This document shows positions 43,179-54,587 of a DNA stretch of 54,587 nucleotides, one piece after another. The stretch covers positions 1-54,587 of the forward strand of contig JAUCBJ010004725.1 of NCBI GenBank assembly GCA_032718475.1, in the 5' to 3' direction. The DNA is from Nemertoderma westbladi (Eukaryota; Xenacoelomorpha; Nemertodermatida; Nemertodermatidae). Positions within the stretch are counted from its first letter, which is position 1, and every line of letters starts with the position of its first letter. Below the pieces are notes generated by a model. That model was not told where the DNA came from and did not search any database. It saw nothing but the letters and a program-made list of their open reading frames with translations. A program made the translations under genes and the position numbers.

Positions 43179-44800
43179 TCTATATGGCTATGAAGGGGCC
43201 AGAGGGGTTGGGATTGGTGGAGAACATGGGACATTGTGGAGCCGTGGCGATGGGCCAACTGATGGGGCTCGTCTGCCACAAACCGATGGACTGGGGCAAG
43301 TTCCGAGAGGAATACGGAGCGGAACTTGCGAATTCGCTGAAATGGGGAGCGAGACCAGGAAAGCAGGAGGAATATCAGTTCCGAAGGGGAGCGATAAAGA
43401 TATATCAGAAGAGATATATCTTACAGGAGGATTGGATAATGATAGGTTTATTAAACTTATTCATTGCCGTGGTTATCGGAAGAGAGCTGATGGCGTTTCT
43501 ACTCTCAGGAGCACCTCTAATTCACAGGAGAGCCTTTAAGGTGGCCTTTGAGGGTCTTGTAGACCACCCGGGGCTGAAGGGCGAGTCGGTATACTATGAT
43601 AGCCGACACCTAGTGGACAGAAAGGTGGACACACCGTACAAGAGGTGGAAGAAGTTGGAAGCGGATAGAGTCAAGGAGAGGAGACTGTAGGAGGTCGCGA
43701 GGAGAGAAAGGAGGGAAGCAGCAGAGAGATAAGCGGATATAAGGGGAGAGGAATACGAGTTTGAAGCCCAGAACCTGGACGAGCTGAGGTGGTGATCGGA
43801 GACCTCAGGCAAGTTTCTGGGGGACGAACTGGGATAAATGGAAGGATCACCGAAACAGTCGAGATTGGGATTGCAAGCAATGCCCATACCAGGGGGCTCC
43901 GAGGATAATTTTGGAAGGGAGGGAGCTGGAGGGGTGGAAAGTCATGGGTGGAAACCAAGGTGGAAAGGGATATAGTGGATCTACCGGGCTACCGGGTTCA
44001 GATCCACTCCCAGCAAGAGACGAAGATGACGACGAGTTCGGGGTGATGCCGCCGATAGAGAGAATTGCGACCCCAGTGGGGGAAGAGAAGGAGGACGAGT
44101 TTGGCGCGATGCCGCCAATTGCGAGGAGCGGCCACTCAGATACGGACTGGGTGGGCGGGAGGGTGGTGACGGCCAGCGGGGTGAGAGGGAGCACGGGGAG
44201 CTGGCGATGTATTTTGCGGCAAGTACGATCAGGTTCGGTGAGCAACCGGGAACGGCACCACGAGTAGTGTTTGGGGAGACGATGCCGAGGGTGGAGGAAG
44301 ACATCGACATGGGTAGGGACCACAGCATCCAGATGTTTGCCTATCAGCGGCTCCATAGACCCAGGAGACCAAGCGGGGCCAAGGACGACTTGGGGCGGGA
44401 CGCATTGATACACGCCTGTGATTACTGTGGGAGACTAACCCACCAGGAAAAGAGCTGCCTGTATCGTTTCAAGAAGGGGACGGCCTGACTATACTGCCGC
44501 GAGTCGACCCATATGATGCGTGCATGTCCGAGGCTGCACAACCGATGCTCAAAGTGCAACTTGCAAGGGCACTTTGGGCGCCAATGCGATTGGATGGACG
44601 ACGAAGAGGAGTTCAGGATCTTCGAGGAGTGGGCTGACAACGGTGTCATGACATGACAAAGGATGAAGGCCCAGGAGTTCTGGTGGGGCTTCTTTAATAT
44701 CAACGCTGGAGCCCACCAGGAGATTATTAAGAGGAGACCACCATTCACATATCAGGAGGTAGCGACAGCGGCATCATATGGAGGAGTCATTGAAAAGTAG
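43169..44800 (+). pseudogene. Three-CCHC gag-like pseudogene, copy 2
   Basis: Same content and same stops as 25887-27518, including the TGA (44486-44488) at the first Cys of the second knuckle. Small differences are SGAPLIHRR for SGAPLNHRR, a changed GGCGAT/ATAAT near 43904, and single substitutions. Shared lesions show that decay came before duplication. Confidence 0.6.
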
Positions 44801-45135
44801 TTACTGGAAGTAAAGTATAATTAGTTATTCAAAAACTGTTATTATTCTAGAATTTTATTGCTGTAATAATGTTGGTGAGACTATACTAAGTTTTGACATC
44901 AATGAACAACAATCAAATAATTATCATATTGGGTCTGTATTAATGCATCAAACTTTCGTTGCCAACTTTAATACAAACTATGTTGTTATATGTACAAATC
45001 CAAAGATGGTCTCAGTTTAAACCGGCAGTCAAATCAGTCAAAACTTAATACAAATCTATGGATTAATTAATATGTTATTTGTTATTGGAATTTGGAAAAC
45101 ACAAAACGTGTATTGAAATCCTCTAGTGAGGCAAG

Positions 45136-47045
45136 ATGCCAATTGAAACAGAAAATTATCTACGTAAGATAAAGCGTACACAGAAGCAAATCGCGAGTTT
45201 GGGCGATTCCTTCGACCAATATGTCGCCGAGGATGCATCGGAGACCAACATTAAAACTGTTATCGTTAAGTTGGACGAGAAAGTCCAACATTTGGATGAA
45301 TTGCTTCAAACATACAGTGATGGACTAGAAGAAGCTGATGCCTGGACCGAAGAAATTGAGAGCGAGGTTCAAGGATGGTTGGACCAAGCTTCTAAAGATA
45401 ATACGACAAGAAGAAGTTTGTATGATAGAATCCTCGTTCAACGTCGTGATAAATCTAGAGAACGACAAAGAGAAGCTGAAAATCGTGCAGAGGATATCGA
45501 ACAACGTCGCCACAGCCGGAGTTTACAATTTCGGGAAGGATTGCAAACCCGTAGTGAAACTGTGGATTCCATAGTCGATTATTTTTATGAAACCTCAGAA
45601 TATGGTGGTCATTTAGAAGAGCCGGGTATAACTGAAGTTTTGCCGGTCGAAATTGTTGAGAATTTGGAAGATTATGTAAACAGTAATGATGAACTCAAAA
45701 ACGGATTCCGACTTGTGATCTTAAACAATCGGTCCCCGATCCTGCTAATGTAGTTAATGATAATATAATTTGTGGGATTCGAGAAGGAATTGCCATAGGA
45801 ATACAGGAGTTGGGTACAAAACTAAAAATTCAATCATCTCGTTCAGAAGATTCTGACCATAGAGCAAAGATTAAACTTGCTGCTTTCACCCCAAATGTCT
45901 GGGATGGTGATATAAATGAATTTCGCCATTATAAAAATTTATTTATTCAAACAATGAAGGATGCTCAATTAACGGATGATCAGTCTCAAATTGGTTGGGT
46001 GGTGAAGACTGTGCCATACGATTATCATGCACGTATAAAAGTTTGTGGAACTATGTTTGAAGTGTGGGAGATGTTTGATGAAGCAGTTCCTACTGATAAC
46101 ATTCTCAGTTCTATTCGTATGACTTTTAAGAAAATTCATTCTTTTGAGGATAAGGATGGAGATAAACTCGAACAATTCTCAAATGCATTACGGGTATATA
46201 TTCGTCAATTGAAAGAACTTGGTTATGAACATATAACAAAAGAGGATATTTTCTTTGATAAGTGCAGTATAAATTACCAAGAGAAGTAATAATCGATTAT
46301 AAAGCTGAATGTCGACTAAATGGTATAGGGAAATCTGCAGAAGGTCTGAGAAAGTTTGTCTCAAATTTAGTGAATGAATATAAAAAGAAAAAGTTTAAAA
46401 AATGTGAAACAAAGAACAGCAATCCTACCTACTCAAAATCAAATAATTACTGAAAAGGAATCAGAACAAATGCTGTTAGGGGTATTATTGTTAGTAGTAG
46501 TTTTTCATCTGACTCTAATTCGAGAAAGAAATCAAGTGTTCAATCTAATTTCTTCTGTGATATTACTGGTTGCCCTGGTAACCATTTTATCTACAACTGC
46601 CCATTGTATCTGGCAATGTCAATTTCGGCCAGAAAAGTATTCAATAAAGATAAAGACCGTTGCTATGGCTGTTTAGCAAAAGGTCACCGAGTTAGAGATT
46701 GTCCAATTAAAAAAGCCATGTGATCAATGCAATAGAAACCATAATTCTCTTTTACACTAACATAGAGAACCAAGAAGTCAAACAACTCAGCAACCTGTAG
46801 TTTCGTCATCGTCATTAAATCCAACTGCAATGATCTCGAACAGAGACGCCAGATACCTTGGTGCAACATAGCTCACGATTGCACCAAGGATGGGTAGCAA
46901 TAACAGACCCAGGGGGGCGGTCTGGAAAGCCGACCCCGAGAAGAAAACTCCACCCCACATCCAATATTAGATTGGGTTCCAGCGGAATTGAAGCACACTT
47001 AAGTTTGATGCTATCTCCTCACAGGGAAGATAGCATGGGGGGGAG
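45136..47045 (+). pseudogene. Second BEL/Pao gag, copy 2
   Basis: Counterpart of 27854-29764. It keeps the frameshift near 45702 and adds a private one-base deletion near 46260 (FFDKCSINYQEK then stop), so the capsid-like part is cut into 45810-46289 and 46262-46453. The zinc-binding residues RCYGCLAKGHRVRDC remain. The polypurine tract is at 47035-47045. Confidence 0.75.
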
Positions 47046-47862
47046 TGTAAGCGGATTCAATTCCATACATTACCCACCCAAAATGGGACCAGTGGCATTT
47101 TACCAATATAGTTGGCGATACGAGATTACCAATAAATAATCTCGCCTCATAACCAACTCGGGGCGGCGACACACGCCCTAAGCCACAGAGAGAGGTGAGA
47201 GGTCAAACCACCTCAGAGGGAAAACCCAGCTAGCGAGGCTAGCACCAGGGGATAACACCTACAGGGAGTGGCCAAGTGACAATTAGTATATAAGCCAATA
47301 GTGGGCAGGGAAGCACGCGGGGAAGGAAGGACAAGAGGGCATCCATTGCGTACCAAAGGCCACAGTAGTGTAGAGCTGAAACCAATATGTATCAATCATA
47401 TAGTTACTCTGATTACTGATTTACCGGTCACTTGATTATCACACAGTTGCGGACCGACATAGTTTTGACCGTCATTTCATATCGTAATTTATATTACTAT
47501 ACTGCTGCTGTTGTATTGCAATCTATATCGCCATTTTATATTAGACTGTGCTATTATCACTGGAATTATCAATACTGAGGAACAAACTCTATTTTTTTCC
47601 CCAACGGCCTTCGGCCAAAGATATTAGCCCAGCAGCCCAGCAGCCAAGTGACGCGTACAACCTTACCCGGTCGGGATCTCAGAGTCAATCCCTTCACATG
47701 GTTTGATCTCTCAGCTCTCTTTGTGGCTTACGGCGTGTGTCGCCCCAGTTGGTTATGAGGTGAGATTATTGTTGGTAATCTCACCTCGCCAACTATATTG
47801 GTAAAATGCCTGCCACTAATCCCATTTTCGGTGGGTAGTGCACGGAATTGAATCCGCTTACA
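47046..47862 (+). repeat. LTR-like block with inverted arms, copy 2
   Basis: Same TGTAAGCGG...CCGCTTACA limits, polypurine tract and TATATAAG as 29765-30581, with only a few substitutions (for example AAAATGGG for AAAGTGGG in the left arm, which makes the arms more alike). Confidence 0.6.
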
Positions 47863-49042
47863 GAATTATTATTACCCACTATACCACCTCATCTAATTTA
47901 ATAGTAAATAGCTACAGTAGGTTAAAGAAATAAATAAGGCGGATAAAATCAACATGTAAATCTCGGGAAAATAACAAATTATAAAAAACAACAAACACAA
48001 ATCTCACACTGTACATTTACAGTAAATAACACTATCTAATTATGCGCCATGTTATGTTGTAAAAGCGATAGTATAAAGGAATGAAACAAAAGAAAACATA
48101 TTTGGCAGAAACGAGAAAATAATTACCGAAATATATATTAATTATTAAATTGACTAAATAAAATAATTACTGTATAGTTCCGTTAACCTCGTTTTTTTAT
48201 TATTTCATATTTCAATTAATAAAAGGTATAGGTAGTAATAAAAATCAAATTTAATTTGTATTTAGCAATAACTGTATCCACAGTGTGAATACAGTATAAT
48301 GGTATGTGCAGAATTAGTAATGCATTAATTAGATAGCGTTGAAATCTCGAAGAAACTTCAAGATAATCTTTAGAAAATAACAAATTAATAATACCAATAA
48401 ACACAGAGCTTATACACTTACAGTGAATATTCACACTTTCTAATAGCGCGCCATGTTATGGTGTAACTTCAGAGATTACTACAATTATTATTTATGAAAA
48501 TGACAGTTGTAATTAAAAACTTGTCTCTTTAGTTACGTTAAACCTCGTTTTGTATATATATTTTTTTAAATTGATAATAAAATTTAATTTTATATACTTT
48601 ACAATTACAATAAATGATAAAGTATATACTATAAATTACAATAAAAATATAATAATATACTGTAATACAGCAAAAGGGTAGGTGCACCACCCTTACATCC
48701 GGGGTGTTCTAAAAAACCTTCCGGGATGGCTTTACAAATACTGTAGGGCCTACGCCTACTGTACATTAGTAATACTAATAATACTGAAGCGTTAGCAATT
48801 CGATTTACACATTGCGATAATAAAATTAAAACAAACTCAAAATCTACGAAACGAAATTACCAATTGCGAAAAACAAAACGATGAATGAAAATGAACAATT
48901 TCTAAAAACACTACAGAATCTGGTATACAGGTATATAAGGTCTATAAGCCTATGCAAACAGTGAGAATAAGCAAGTTACTGAGATTGGTTGATTTGGCAA
49001 ATAATGGATGTCGTCACAGTTGTTTTTGAAATGAATTACTTA
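47863..49042. other. Gene-free region 3' of intact M13 gene
   Basis: Counterpart of 30582-31761, with the same diverged direct repeat (about 47967-48211 and 48373-48571). No coding region is supported. A polyadenylation signal on the minus strand was not pinned down. Confidence 0.5.
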
Positions 49043-51331
49043 TTACCAGACGGTACATTTTTTGGTAGGATTCATCGGGCTGTCTTTGGGACAACTGTAA
49101 ACCTTGCTGAATTCGTAAGAGTTGGACAAACTGCCGACCACTCTCCACTTTGCTGGGCTGTGCTGGTCGGTCTTAAGATTAAAAATGGCCGCCCCCTTGG
49201 TAGCCGAGTAGCACCAGTTCTGTGCGAAGCTGAGGAAAAACAACTGCTCGTTATTAAGCTGCAGGGCGGGCAGCTGTTTCTCTTCACCGTTCTGTTCCAC
49301 CCAGGTTCGGTAGGCGAGGAAGGAACTCTTTAAACCACCATTATCCGCGATGTTCTCGCCCAGCGTTAAGTTGCCGTTAACATTTTCTCCATGCACTGTA
49401 TAGGCACTGTACTGCTCCCTCATACAGTCTGCCTTTTTGTCGAACTTAGAGATCGAATCGTTGCTCCACCATCGGCGTAGTAAGAAATCTTTGACATTGT
49501 GTTTTCGTCCCTTGGAGTCGCAACCGTGAATCAACTCATGTCCCATGACTGATCCAATACCACCGAAGTTGAGCGCTTTGTGGAAGGATTTATCGTAGAA
49601 CGGGGTCTGGAGGATGCCGGCTGGGTAAAACAATGCATTGAGTGGAGCATAGTAAAACGCATTAACGGAGGCCGGGTTGATGCTGATGCCTTGTGCTACA
49701 AGATCCCAGTTATTTCTATCTTCCAACGCCTCCCGCAGCTTAATCAAGTTATTTTTAAATGCAAATATCTTTAATTTCCAATTGTTATTAAGGAATTCAT
49801 CTTTTTTCATATCCAAAGACTTATATTTCTTATTTAGGGAGGATCTATCGAGAATAAAGTCCGGGTAACCGAGTAACTTCACCATCATCTTGGTTTTCCG
49901 CTCGGTTTTGTTCAATGTATCGGCATCGAGCCAGGCCACCTGTGGTAGATTCTCTATGAAAGCATCTCGGATTCCATCAATCATCTTTGAAGCATCTTCC
50001 TTACTAGCCTTATCAAATCGTCTCTCTACAAACAAAGCTCCCATCGCATAAGGGAAACTATTATCTGTTTGTTTGACACAACTCTTCCAGTTTGATTTCT
50101 GAAAATCATCAGAAAGATATTTATCACTTTTACTTATAGTCCGTAAAAACATATAGTGTTCAACTACAGCTGAATCAGTATGATTCATAATTTCATTTAA
50201 CCCTTTCAAATATTCCAAGGAATACACAACAACTTCTTCCTTTGATGTTATTGTATATCCAACAAGATTAAATATATGTTGCAATAAATCCAGCCACTTA
50301 ACAACGGGAGCTTCTTCCTGGAGATCTTCGATTGTCATTTTTCGATAGTTTCTTTCAATAAGACTTATATTACCTTTTATGAAAGGATGGGCTTTGCTTA
50401 GGTCAGTGAATTCCCTCGCGAACTTTTTATACCCTTCTATTTCCAACAAATCCTCTATATAATTCGATAGGTTACTCCATGTTTTGTCCCTTGTTTTGTC
50501 GTTATCTATGGATTTATTTAAATAAAATAGGGGTTCATCAACATCGTGAGATTCTTTGACAATGGTGATTACTTGAACATCAGTGTTCATAGGATCTATT
50601 GACGAACCCATACCTATTAAAGGCAGTCCAGGTAGATTCATGGCCAGCACTGATAAGTTCGTGAACATCGTTTTTAGCAGATCTGTTAACTCTTCCTTCG
50701 ATGTACTACCATTAGCCTCAGACCCGGGTGATTCCAAGTTCTTAAAGTTGTTTTGGATTATATCTCTCAAGGGTTTTCCACCCAACTTGACTTTTGCACT
50801 TTCATTCATACAGGAGAGATAATATCTATGAGCTTTACCTATTGCATCATCCTCGCTGGTATAATTCCCTCTGGCCGTTATTTCATCCAACATAGACTTT
50901 AGCAATATCTTGTTTTCAAGGCGTTTCTTATCAATTGAATCCAATAAGTCCATATCGGGTGGAATAGGGTTATTATTGATCCAGCCCCCACATGCATAGT
51001 TGTAGAAATCCTGGCAGGGATCGACCGAGGTGTTCATATTGGCCCAGATTGAGGATGCCATGTAAATGCACTCGGGGGTCAGACATAATGCCTCACTACT
51101 TGAGCCTCCAATGGCGAGAACGATAATTAAAGCTGCTACTATCAGTACCAGAAGTAAAATTATCCCAATTAATATATTCCTTAGAGTCAAATAACGTCGC
51201 ACAATGGGGCTAGAACATTTGGGAATGTTTATCTCTACCCTGTCCTCATCGGGAATTTCAACTTCTGCTCTCTCAATCTGTCGTCTGTCATTACATTCCT
51301 TGACTTTGATTGAACTTGTTTGCGATGTCAT
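49043..51331 (-). CDS. M13 neprilysin/endothelin-converting-enzyme-like zinc peptidase, intact and intronless (762 aa)
   Basis: Type II membrane zinc metalloendopeptidase of family M13, which trims bioactive peptides at the cell surface or in the secretory path. Residues 1-52 are cytoplasmic and charged, and 53-75 form the signal-anchor helix (IIGIILLLVLIVAAL-like). The ectodomain begins with the conserved Cys set (C83, C88, C106, C114; DPCQDFYNYACGGW). NAFYYAPLNALFYPAGILQ is the substrate-binding segment. Zinc ligands are H598 and H602 in HELIH and E659 in GENIADNGG, with catalytic E599 and D663. HSPAKWRVVG supplies H724 and R730. The protein ends CTVW, matching the family's CxxW terminus. 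Length fits neprilysin (about 750). The whole protein is one uninterrupted frame, whereas animal M13 genes usually have many introns, so a retroposed origin is possible. Copy 1 is disrupted. Confidence 0.95.
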   Translation of the reverse strand: MTSQTSSIKVKECNDRRQIERAEVEIPDEDRVEINIPKCSSPIVRRYLTLRNILIGIILLLVLIVAALIIVLAIGGSSSEALCLTPECIYMASSIWANMNTSVDPCQDFYNYACGGWINNNPIPPDMDLLDSIDKKRLENKILLKSMLDEITARGNYTSEDDAIGKAHRYYLSCMNESAKVKLGGKPLRDIIQNNFKNLESPGSEANGSTSKEELTDLLKTMFTNLSVLAMNLPGLPLIGMGSSIDPMNTDVQVITIVKESHDVDEPLFYLNKSIDNDKTRDKTWSNLSNYIEDLLEIEGYKKFAREFTDLSKAHPFIKGNISLIERNYRKMTIEDLQEEAPVVKWLDLLQHIFNLVGYTITSKEEVVVYSLEYLKGLNEIMNHTDSAVVEHYMFLRTISKSDKYLSDDFQKSNWKSCVKQTDNSFPYAMGALFVERRFDKASKEDASKMIDGIRDAFIENLPQVAWLDADTLNKTERKTKMMVKLLGYPDFILDRSSLNKKYKSLDMKKDEFLNNNWKLKIFAFKNNLIKLREALEDRNNWDLVAQGISINPASVNAFYYAPLNALFYPAGILQTPFYDKSFHKALNFGGIGSVMGHELIHGCDSKGRKHNVKDFLLRRWWSNDSISKFDKKADCMREQYSAYTVHGENVNGNLTLGENIADNGGLKSSFLAYRTWVEQNGEEKQLPALQLNNEQLFFLSFAQNWCYSATKGAAIFNLKTDQHSPAKWRVVGSLSNSYEFSKVYSCPKDSPMNPTKKCTVW

Positions 51332-52587
51332 TCTGTTATATTTTTCGACAGCTTTATAATATATCCTATACTGTATATATAAAAGGGCTCAGTTTGTCTG
51401 TTTGTTCTTGAAAATTTGTTCTAGAACACTAGCTATTATTGCTATTTAGGCATAGTTCTCAAATATCAATGTTCTCACATTTTGTTTTTATAATTTAAAA
51501 AAATACTTAACTAGTAAAAAAAAACCACTAGCTACCTTAATAAATAATATCTTGTAAATGTTCACAAACACTTTACCAATAACAAAAATAAAAAAAATAC
51601 CGTATTTTTAAAATTTCAGAAAATACTAGCTAGTAAAAAAAACACTAGCTACCATAAAAAATGTTCAGTGTTAGCGCATTTGATAAAAAAGACATTCTTT
51701 CAATTTCAATTTTTATATATTGTGACTTCTTCCTGTTACTTAATAAACCATGCAATAATGAAGCAAAATGGGGAACAGTTCCGTATGTGCCAACATTTTC
51801 GTTGTTCTTATTCAACAAATTCTCATGCTTTTTTGTCAGGGTTTTCTCTTGATAAATCTTCTAGAACGTATATTGAGTGTTCTAGAACTTTAAAAAAATC
51901 ATTTTAATTATGAATTTTCGAGAAAATAAATTACTTACTATTAAAAAGAATATTATTAAAAAAATTGTTCAATTTTAAAATTGTTTATGCTATTTTGCTT
52001 GCTCTTTTTCTATTGAAAAGAGATCTAGACCATATATTAAATGTTCTAGAACATGTACCAAATGTTCTAGATCATTTTTGTTATCAATTTTCGAGAAAAA
52101 AAATATTCTAGAATATTTGTTCTTTTAAAAATAAGTATTAAAATGATTGTTTAATTAAAAAAAATTGGAATACAGAACAACTAACCATAACGATAGCATT
52201 CCAGAATATTTTTTAAAATGTTAGCTAGGGCTAGCTATATATATAACTATAGACTATAGGCTATAGCTATACGCTTAGATATAAATTACTAGCTATAATT
52301 GTAAAGTATTATTTGAGTACATATAATTATTAGATATATGTTAATTATAGGCCTACAAAAAATTGTTAAAAAAAAAACAAAAAAATACAATTTTTTAAAA
52401 ATCAATCTTAAATCATAAATTAAAAAGATGTGCACCAAAAATAACAAAGTTAATTCCGCCACCACACAAATATCATCGGGCCTACCACCAAAGCACCAGA
52501 AGGATATGTTGGAGCTCAGAGGCAAGGGATCAGTACCGATCAGGAAGGTCAGACACCCCCGCAGACCAGCACCGTCCCCAAATCCGA
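51332..52587. promoter_or_regulatory. Upstream region of intact M13 gene, shortened relative to copy 1
   Basis: 517 bp present in copy 1 (about 35390-35905) are missing here, so the first TTCTAGAA octamer (about 51418) lies within 90 bp of the M13 start codon instead of about 600 bp away. Further octamers lie near 51859, 51880, 52043 and 52105. No gene is supported. A regulatory role is inferred only from the motif and position. Confidence 0.35.
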
Positions 52588-53086
52588 GCGCCCTCCATGG
52601 CCGCCTACCACCACGCAGACACAGGGAGCTCGAGCGCAGAAGTGCGAACTGTAAGCGCCTCCACACTCCCCCTAACACACAAGCGAGGCCTTGCTCGCGC
52701 ATCCCCCGCTGCCGGGCCACGAGGGTCTCAGCGAGGTGGCGGATCAGAATATCGGCCTCCTTGCACCACACACCGTCGGTGGTTCCGACTAGGGGGGTGA
52801 AGGAGATCCGACGATCTTCGCACACCCCGCTGTAGTGGACCATCTTGGAACGAACTCGCTGCTTGAGTACGGAGTCCAGGGACCGATTAACGTATGAGGG
52901 GGCGTCAGCGTTAACAATCGCAATGTCGAAAGACGCCACCCTCTGTTCGGCCCAGACTCCCCTCGCCAGGAGATCCGCCCTAACTCCACCCACCTCGCGG
53001 CCCTGTCTGTCCAGGTAGCCGGACGCCAACGTAACATCCCGCTGGACGCATGAGCCACAGAACGCAGACGCAATGAGGTCTTTAAC
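52588..53086 (-). pseudogene. C-terminal fragment of non-LTR-like RT, copy 2 (better preserved)
   Basis: Counterpart of 37100-37582 without its 8-bp and 2-bp losses. The frame therefore runs on through GGVWRRLQFALLRSSSLCLRGGR, the normal end of this domain. It is still 5'-truncated, with no RT core. Downstream residues in the open frame are AT-rich flank. Confidence 0.72.
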
Positions 53087-54076
53087 AAAAAATTTTATGT
53101 TCTAGAACATTATTTAATAAAAAAATAATTCGATATATCTTAGAATACTAACATTAAAATGTAGTAGGCTAGCTAGTAAACTAAACACTTTTTAGAGCAA
53201 ACTGAAAATGTTGGCACGTACGGAACTCTAGCCGCAAAATGTCCAGTCTGATACACCGAGCGGGAATGGCGCTTGTGTACCTTCAACGAAGGCCGCTCTA
53301 GTATATCTGTTTATTTACCCTTTCTCCCTTCAATGTATTGATTTGTTCTATATTTCGCTTAGTCTAATACGGTATTTGATCGTCTATTATATTTCACTAG
53401 TAAACAGTACCGGGAGGGTGTGGAAACACAGTATAACAAGCAAATGTCTGACTAATTAATTATGTAAGGACTCAAGTCTGGTGATTGTGTTTCCCTTTAG
53501 AGGAAACGTATTGTGACAAGTCTTTGGTCTAATTATATTGATATCACTACAGTATTCAATTTGTGATAAGAGCTTTGCTTACAATAATGGTCTGAAATAT
53601 CGCCATATATTAATTATTTATTAAGTTAGAGGTACAACGGCACACATATATTTGATGCAATTGTCCAGATTATCAATGACACTCAGTTATAGAGACCAAC
53701 CTGGTTGTGGCGCATGTAAAACTTCCTTGATTCTGTAATATCGGCGATATAATAAGCAAAATAACAATAGCAAATTGAGTTTACCAGTAGAATATCAAAT
53801 ATAACGTTAAATAATTATAATTCAATTATTAACACTTTGACTTTAGACCTTAGGCCTGTAATAATCACCAGTCATTTAAACCTGACCGGAGATCAATGCC
53901 TCTGCATGGGCAATGTGACTTCTTCATATTGAGCATACAATTCATAATTAATATTAGACAAATACACAAGGAGAGGATAATAATCTTATAAAATAATCAT
54001 CATAATAAGCATAAATCTAAATATATACGAGAAGTAAGTTAATTAGGGAAACGTTTAAGTCCGGGGTCGGATTGAG
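53087..54076. other. Gene-free stretch, copy 2
   Basis: Counterpart of 37583-38750. It has an empty LINE site (single TAAGTTAGAGG at 53622-53632) and lacks the 56-bp piece. Nothing else is recognised. Confidence 0.5.
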
Positions 54077-54587
54077 TTAGATTCCTTGAGGAATTCCGGC
54101 ACAATTGTCAACCCCAATTCTGCGCCATTTGGTGCGAGACGATCTGAAGCAAGCGCACGTAGCCCTTAGGACGCCGAATGACAGACGTGCCCTCACCCAA
54201 CCCATGACACAGCTGTAGGGCTTCATCCATTTCGTTGACAGCCTGTCAGCCAGTCTCTTCAGTGTCATGAAGTACTCTGGGCTGAGAACACCATCCACCG
54301 ACACCACGAGCGGGGTAAAATCTGCTTGGCGAAGGGTGCAGGCGTCATGATATTTAGACTTTTTCTGAGTCTCCGCGTCAATTTGTATGGATGATATGGA
54401 GCGAGCCACATACGAGGGGGCATCAGGGTCAACGACCCGGACATCAAATAACGCCCTTCTCTGTGGCTGCCAGTAACCTCTCACTGAAAGATTAGCCCGC
54501 AGACCCACCACACCATTCTCCTCATTTGCCTCCCGGATCACTGGCTCCCTCATGATGCAAAACTCTGGGAATGCCAAACCGAACAGG
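54077..54587 (-). pseudogene. Non-LTR-type retroelement C-terminus, copy 2, cut by window end
   Basis: Counterpart of 38751-39261: the endonuclease-like C-terminal domain (ANLSVRGYWQPQRR, DVRVVDPDAPSYVARS, FTPLVVSVDGV, RARLSFGVLRAT). Only a few substitutions separate it from copy 1. The zinc motif and RT lie beyond the window. Confidence 0.75.

Larger units (their letters stand above)
42194..54587 (+). repeat. 17.3-kb tandem duplication, copy 2 (runs off the window)
   Basis: Collinear with 24912-39261 of copy 1. Differences seen: no 1270-bp insert in the M13 gene; 517 bp fewer just upstream of it (near 51405); a missing 12-bp TTCTAGAA-containing piece near 51900; 8 and 2 extra bp in the small RT fragment; 56 bp fewer near 53150; and no LINE insert at 53622. 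Confidence 0.93.

Noticed and set aside
51370-51400. TATATAAAAGGG on the plus strand as a TATA box for M13
   Set aside because: It points away from the minus-strand gene, and no gene on the plus strand follows.
24912-54587. 17-kb duplication dismissed as a pure assembly artefact
   Set aside because: Private insertions with target duplications, several indels and scattered substitutions separate the copies. Allelic copies placed in tandem remain possible, so this is only partly rejected.

Overview
This is a repeat-dense piece of an animal nuclear genome. Introns with GT/AG junctions, metazoan-type gene families (MAPEG/microsomal glutathione S-transferase, M13 neprilysin-like peptidase) and a mixed transposon load (pogo-like, hAT-like foldback, CR1/L2-like LINE, BEL/Pao, tRNA-derived SINEs, satellites) all point that way. 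The AT-rich composition and many 'taggcctac' and 'accggtac' words suggest a marine invertebrate, possibly a deuterostome. The sequence alone does not fix the phylum.

Layout. 1-3240: a pogo/Tigger-like element with one intact 726-residue transposase. 3650-6640: three tandem-repeat blocks (65-69 bp unit, a TTTATTTTGGG repeat, a 17-bp AT palindromic unit) and a tRNA-derived SINE. 7800-13650: two MGST1-like genes on the + strand, each split by one phase-0 intron at the same place. The first has its last exon duplicated in a 578-bp tandem repeat; the second carries a 1418-bp hAT-like foldback element in its intron. 13650-17240 has no gene that I can support, only SINE-like foldback and simple repeats. 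17240-25896 is a retrotransposon graveyard: a LINE C-terminal fragment, a CR1/L2-like LINE and a BEL/Pao element with decayed gag and protease, an open RT-RNase H frame and no integrase.

From 24912 onward the window is dominated by a direct tandem duplication with a 17,282-bp unit (copy 1 24912-42193; copy 2 42194 to beyond the window end). Each unit holds the end of the BEL pol, an unrecognised three-zinc-knuckle gag-like pseudogene, a second BEL-type gag, an LTR-like block with long inverted arms, an intronless M13 peptidase on the minus strand, and two fragments of a non-LTR-type reverse transcriptase with a C-terminal zinc/endonuclease-like domain.

The two copies are natural controls for each other. 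The M13 gene is intact in copy 2 (762 residues, all zinc and catalytic residues present) but is split in copy 1 by a 1270-bp insertion. Copy 1 also carries a 111-bp LINE 3' end with a clean 11-bp target duplication that copy 2 lacks. Copy 2 lacks 517 bp just upstream of the M13 gene. The only genes here that look capable of making a host protein are the two MGST1-like genes and the copy-2 M13 peptidase; the pogo transposase and the BEL RT-RNase H frame are also open.
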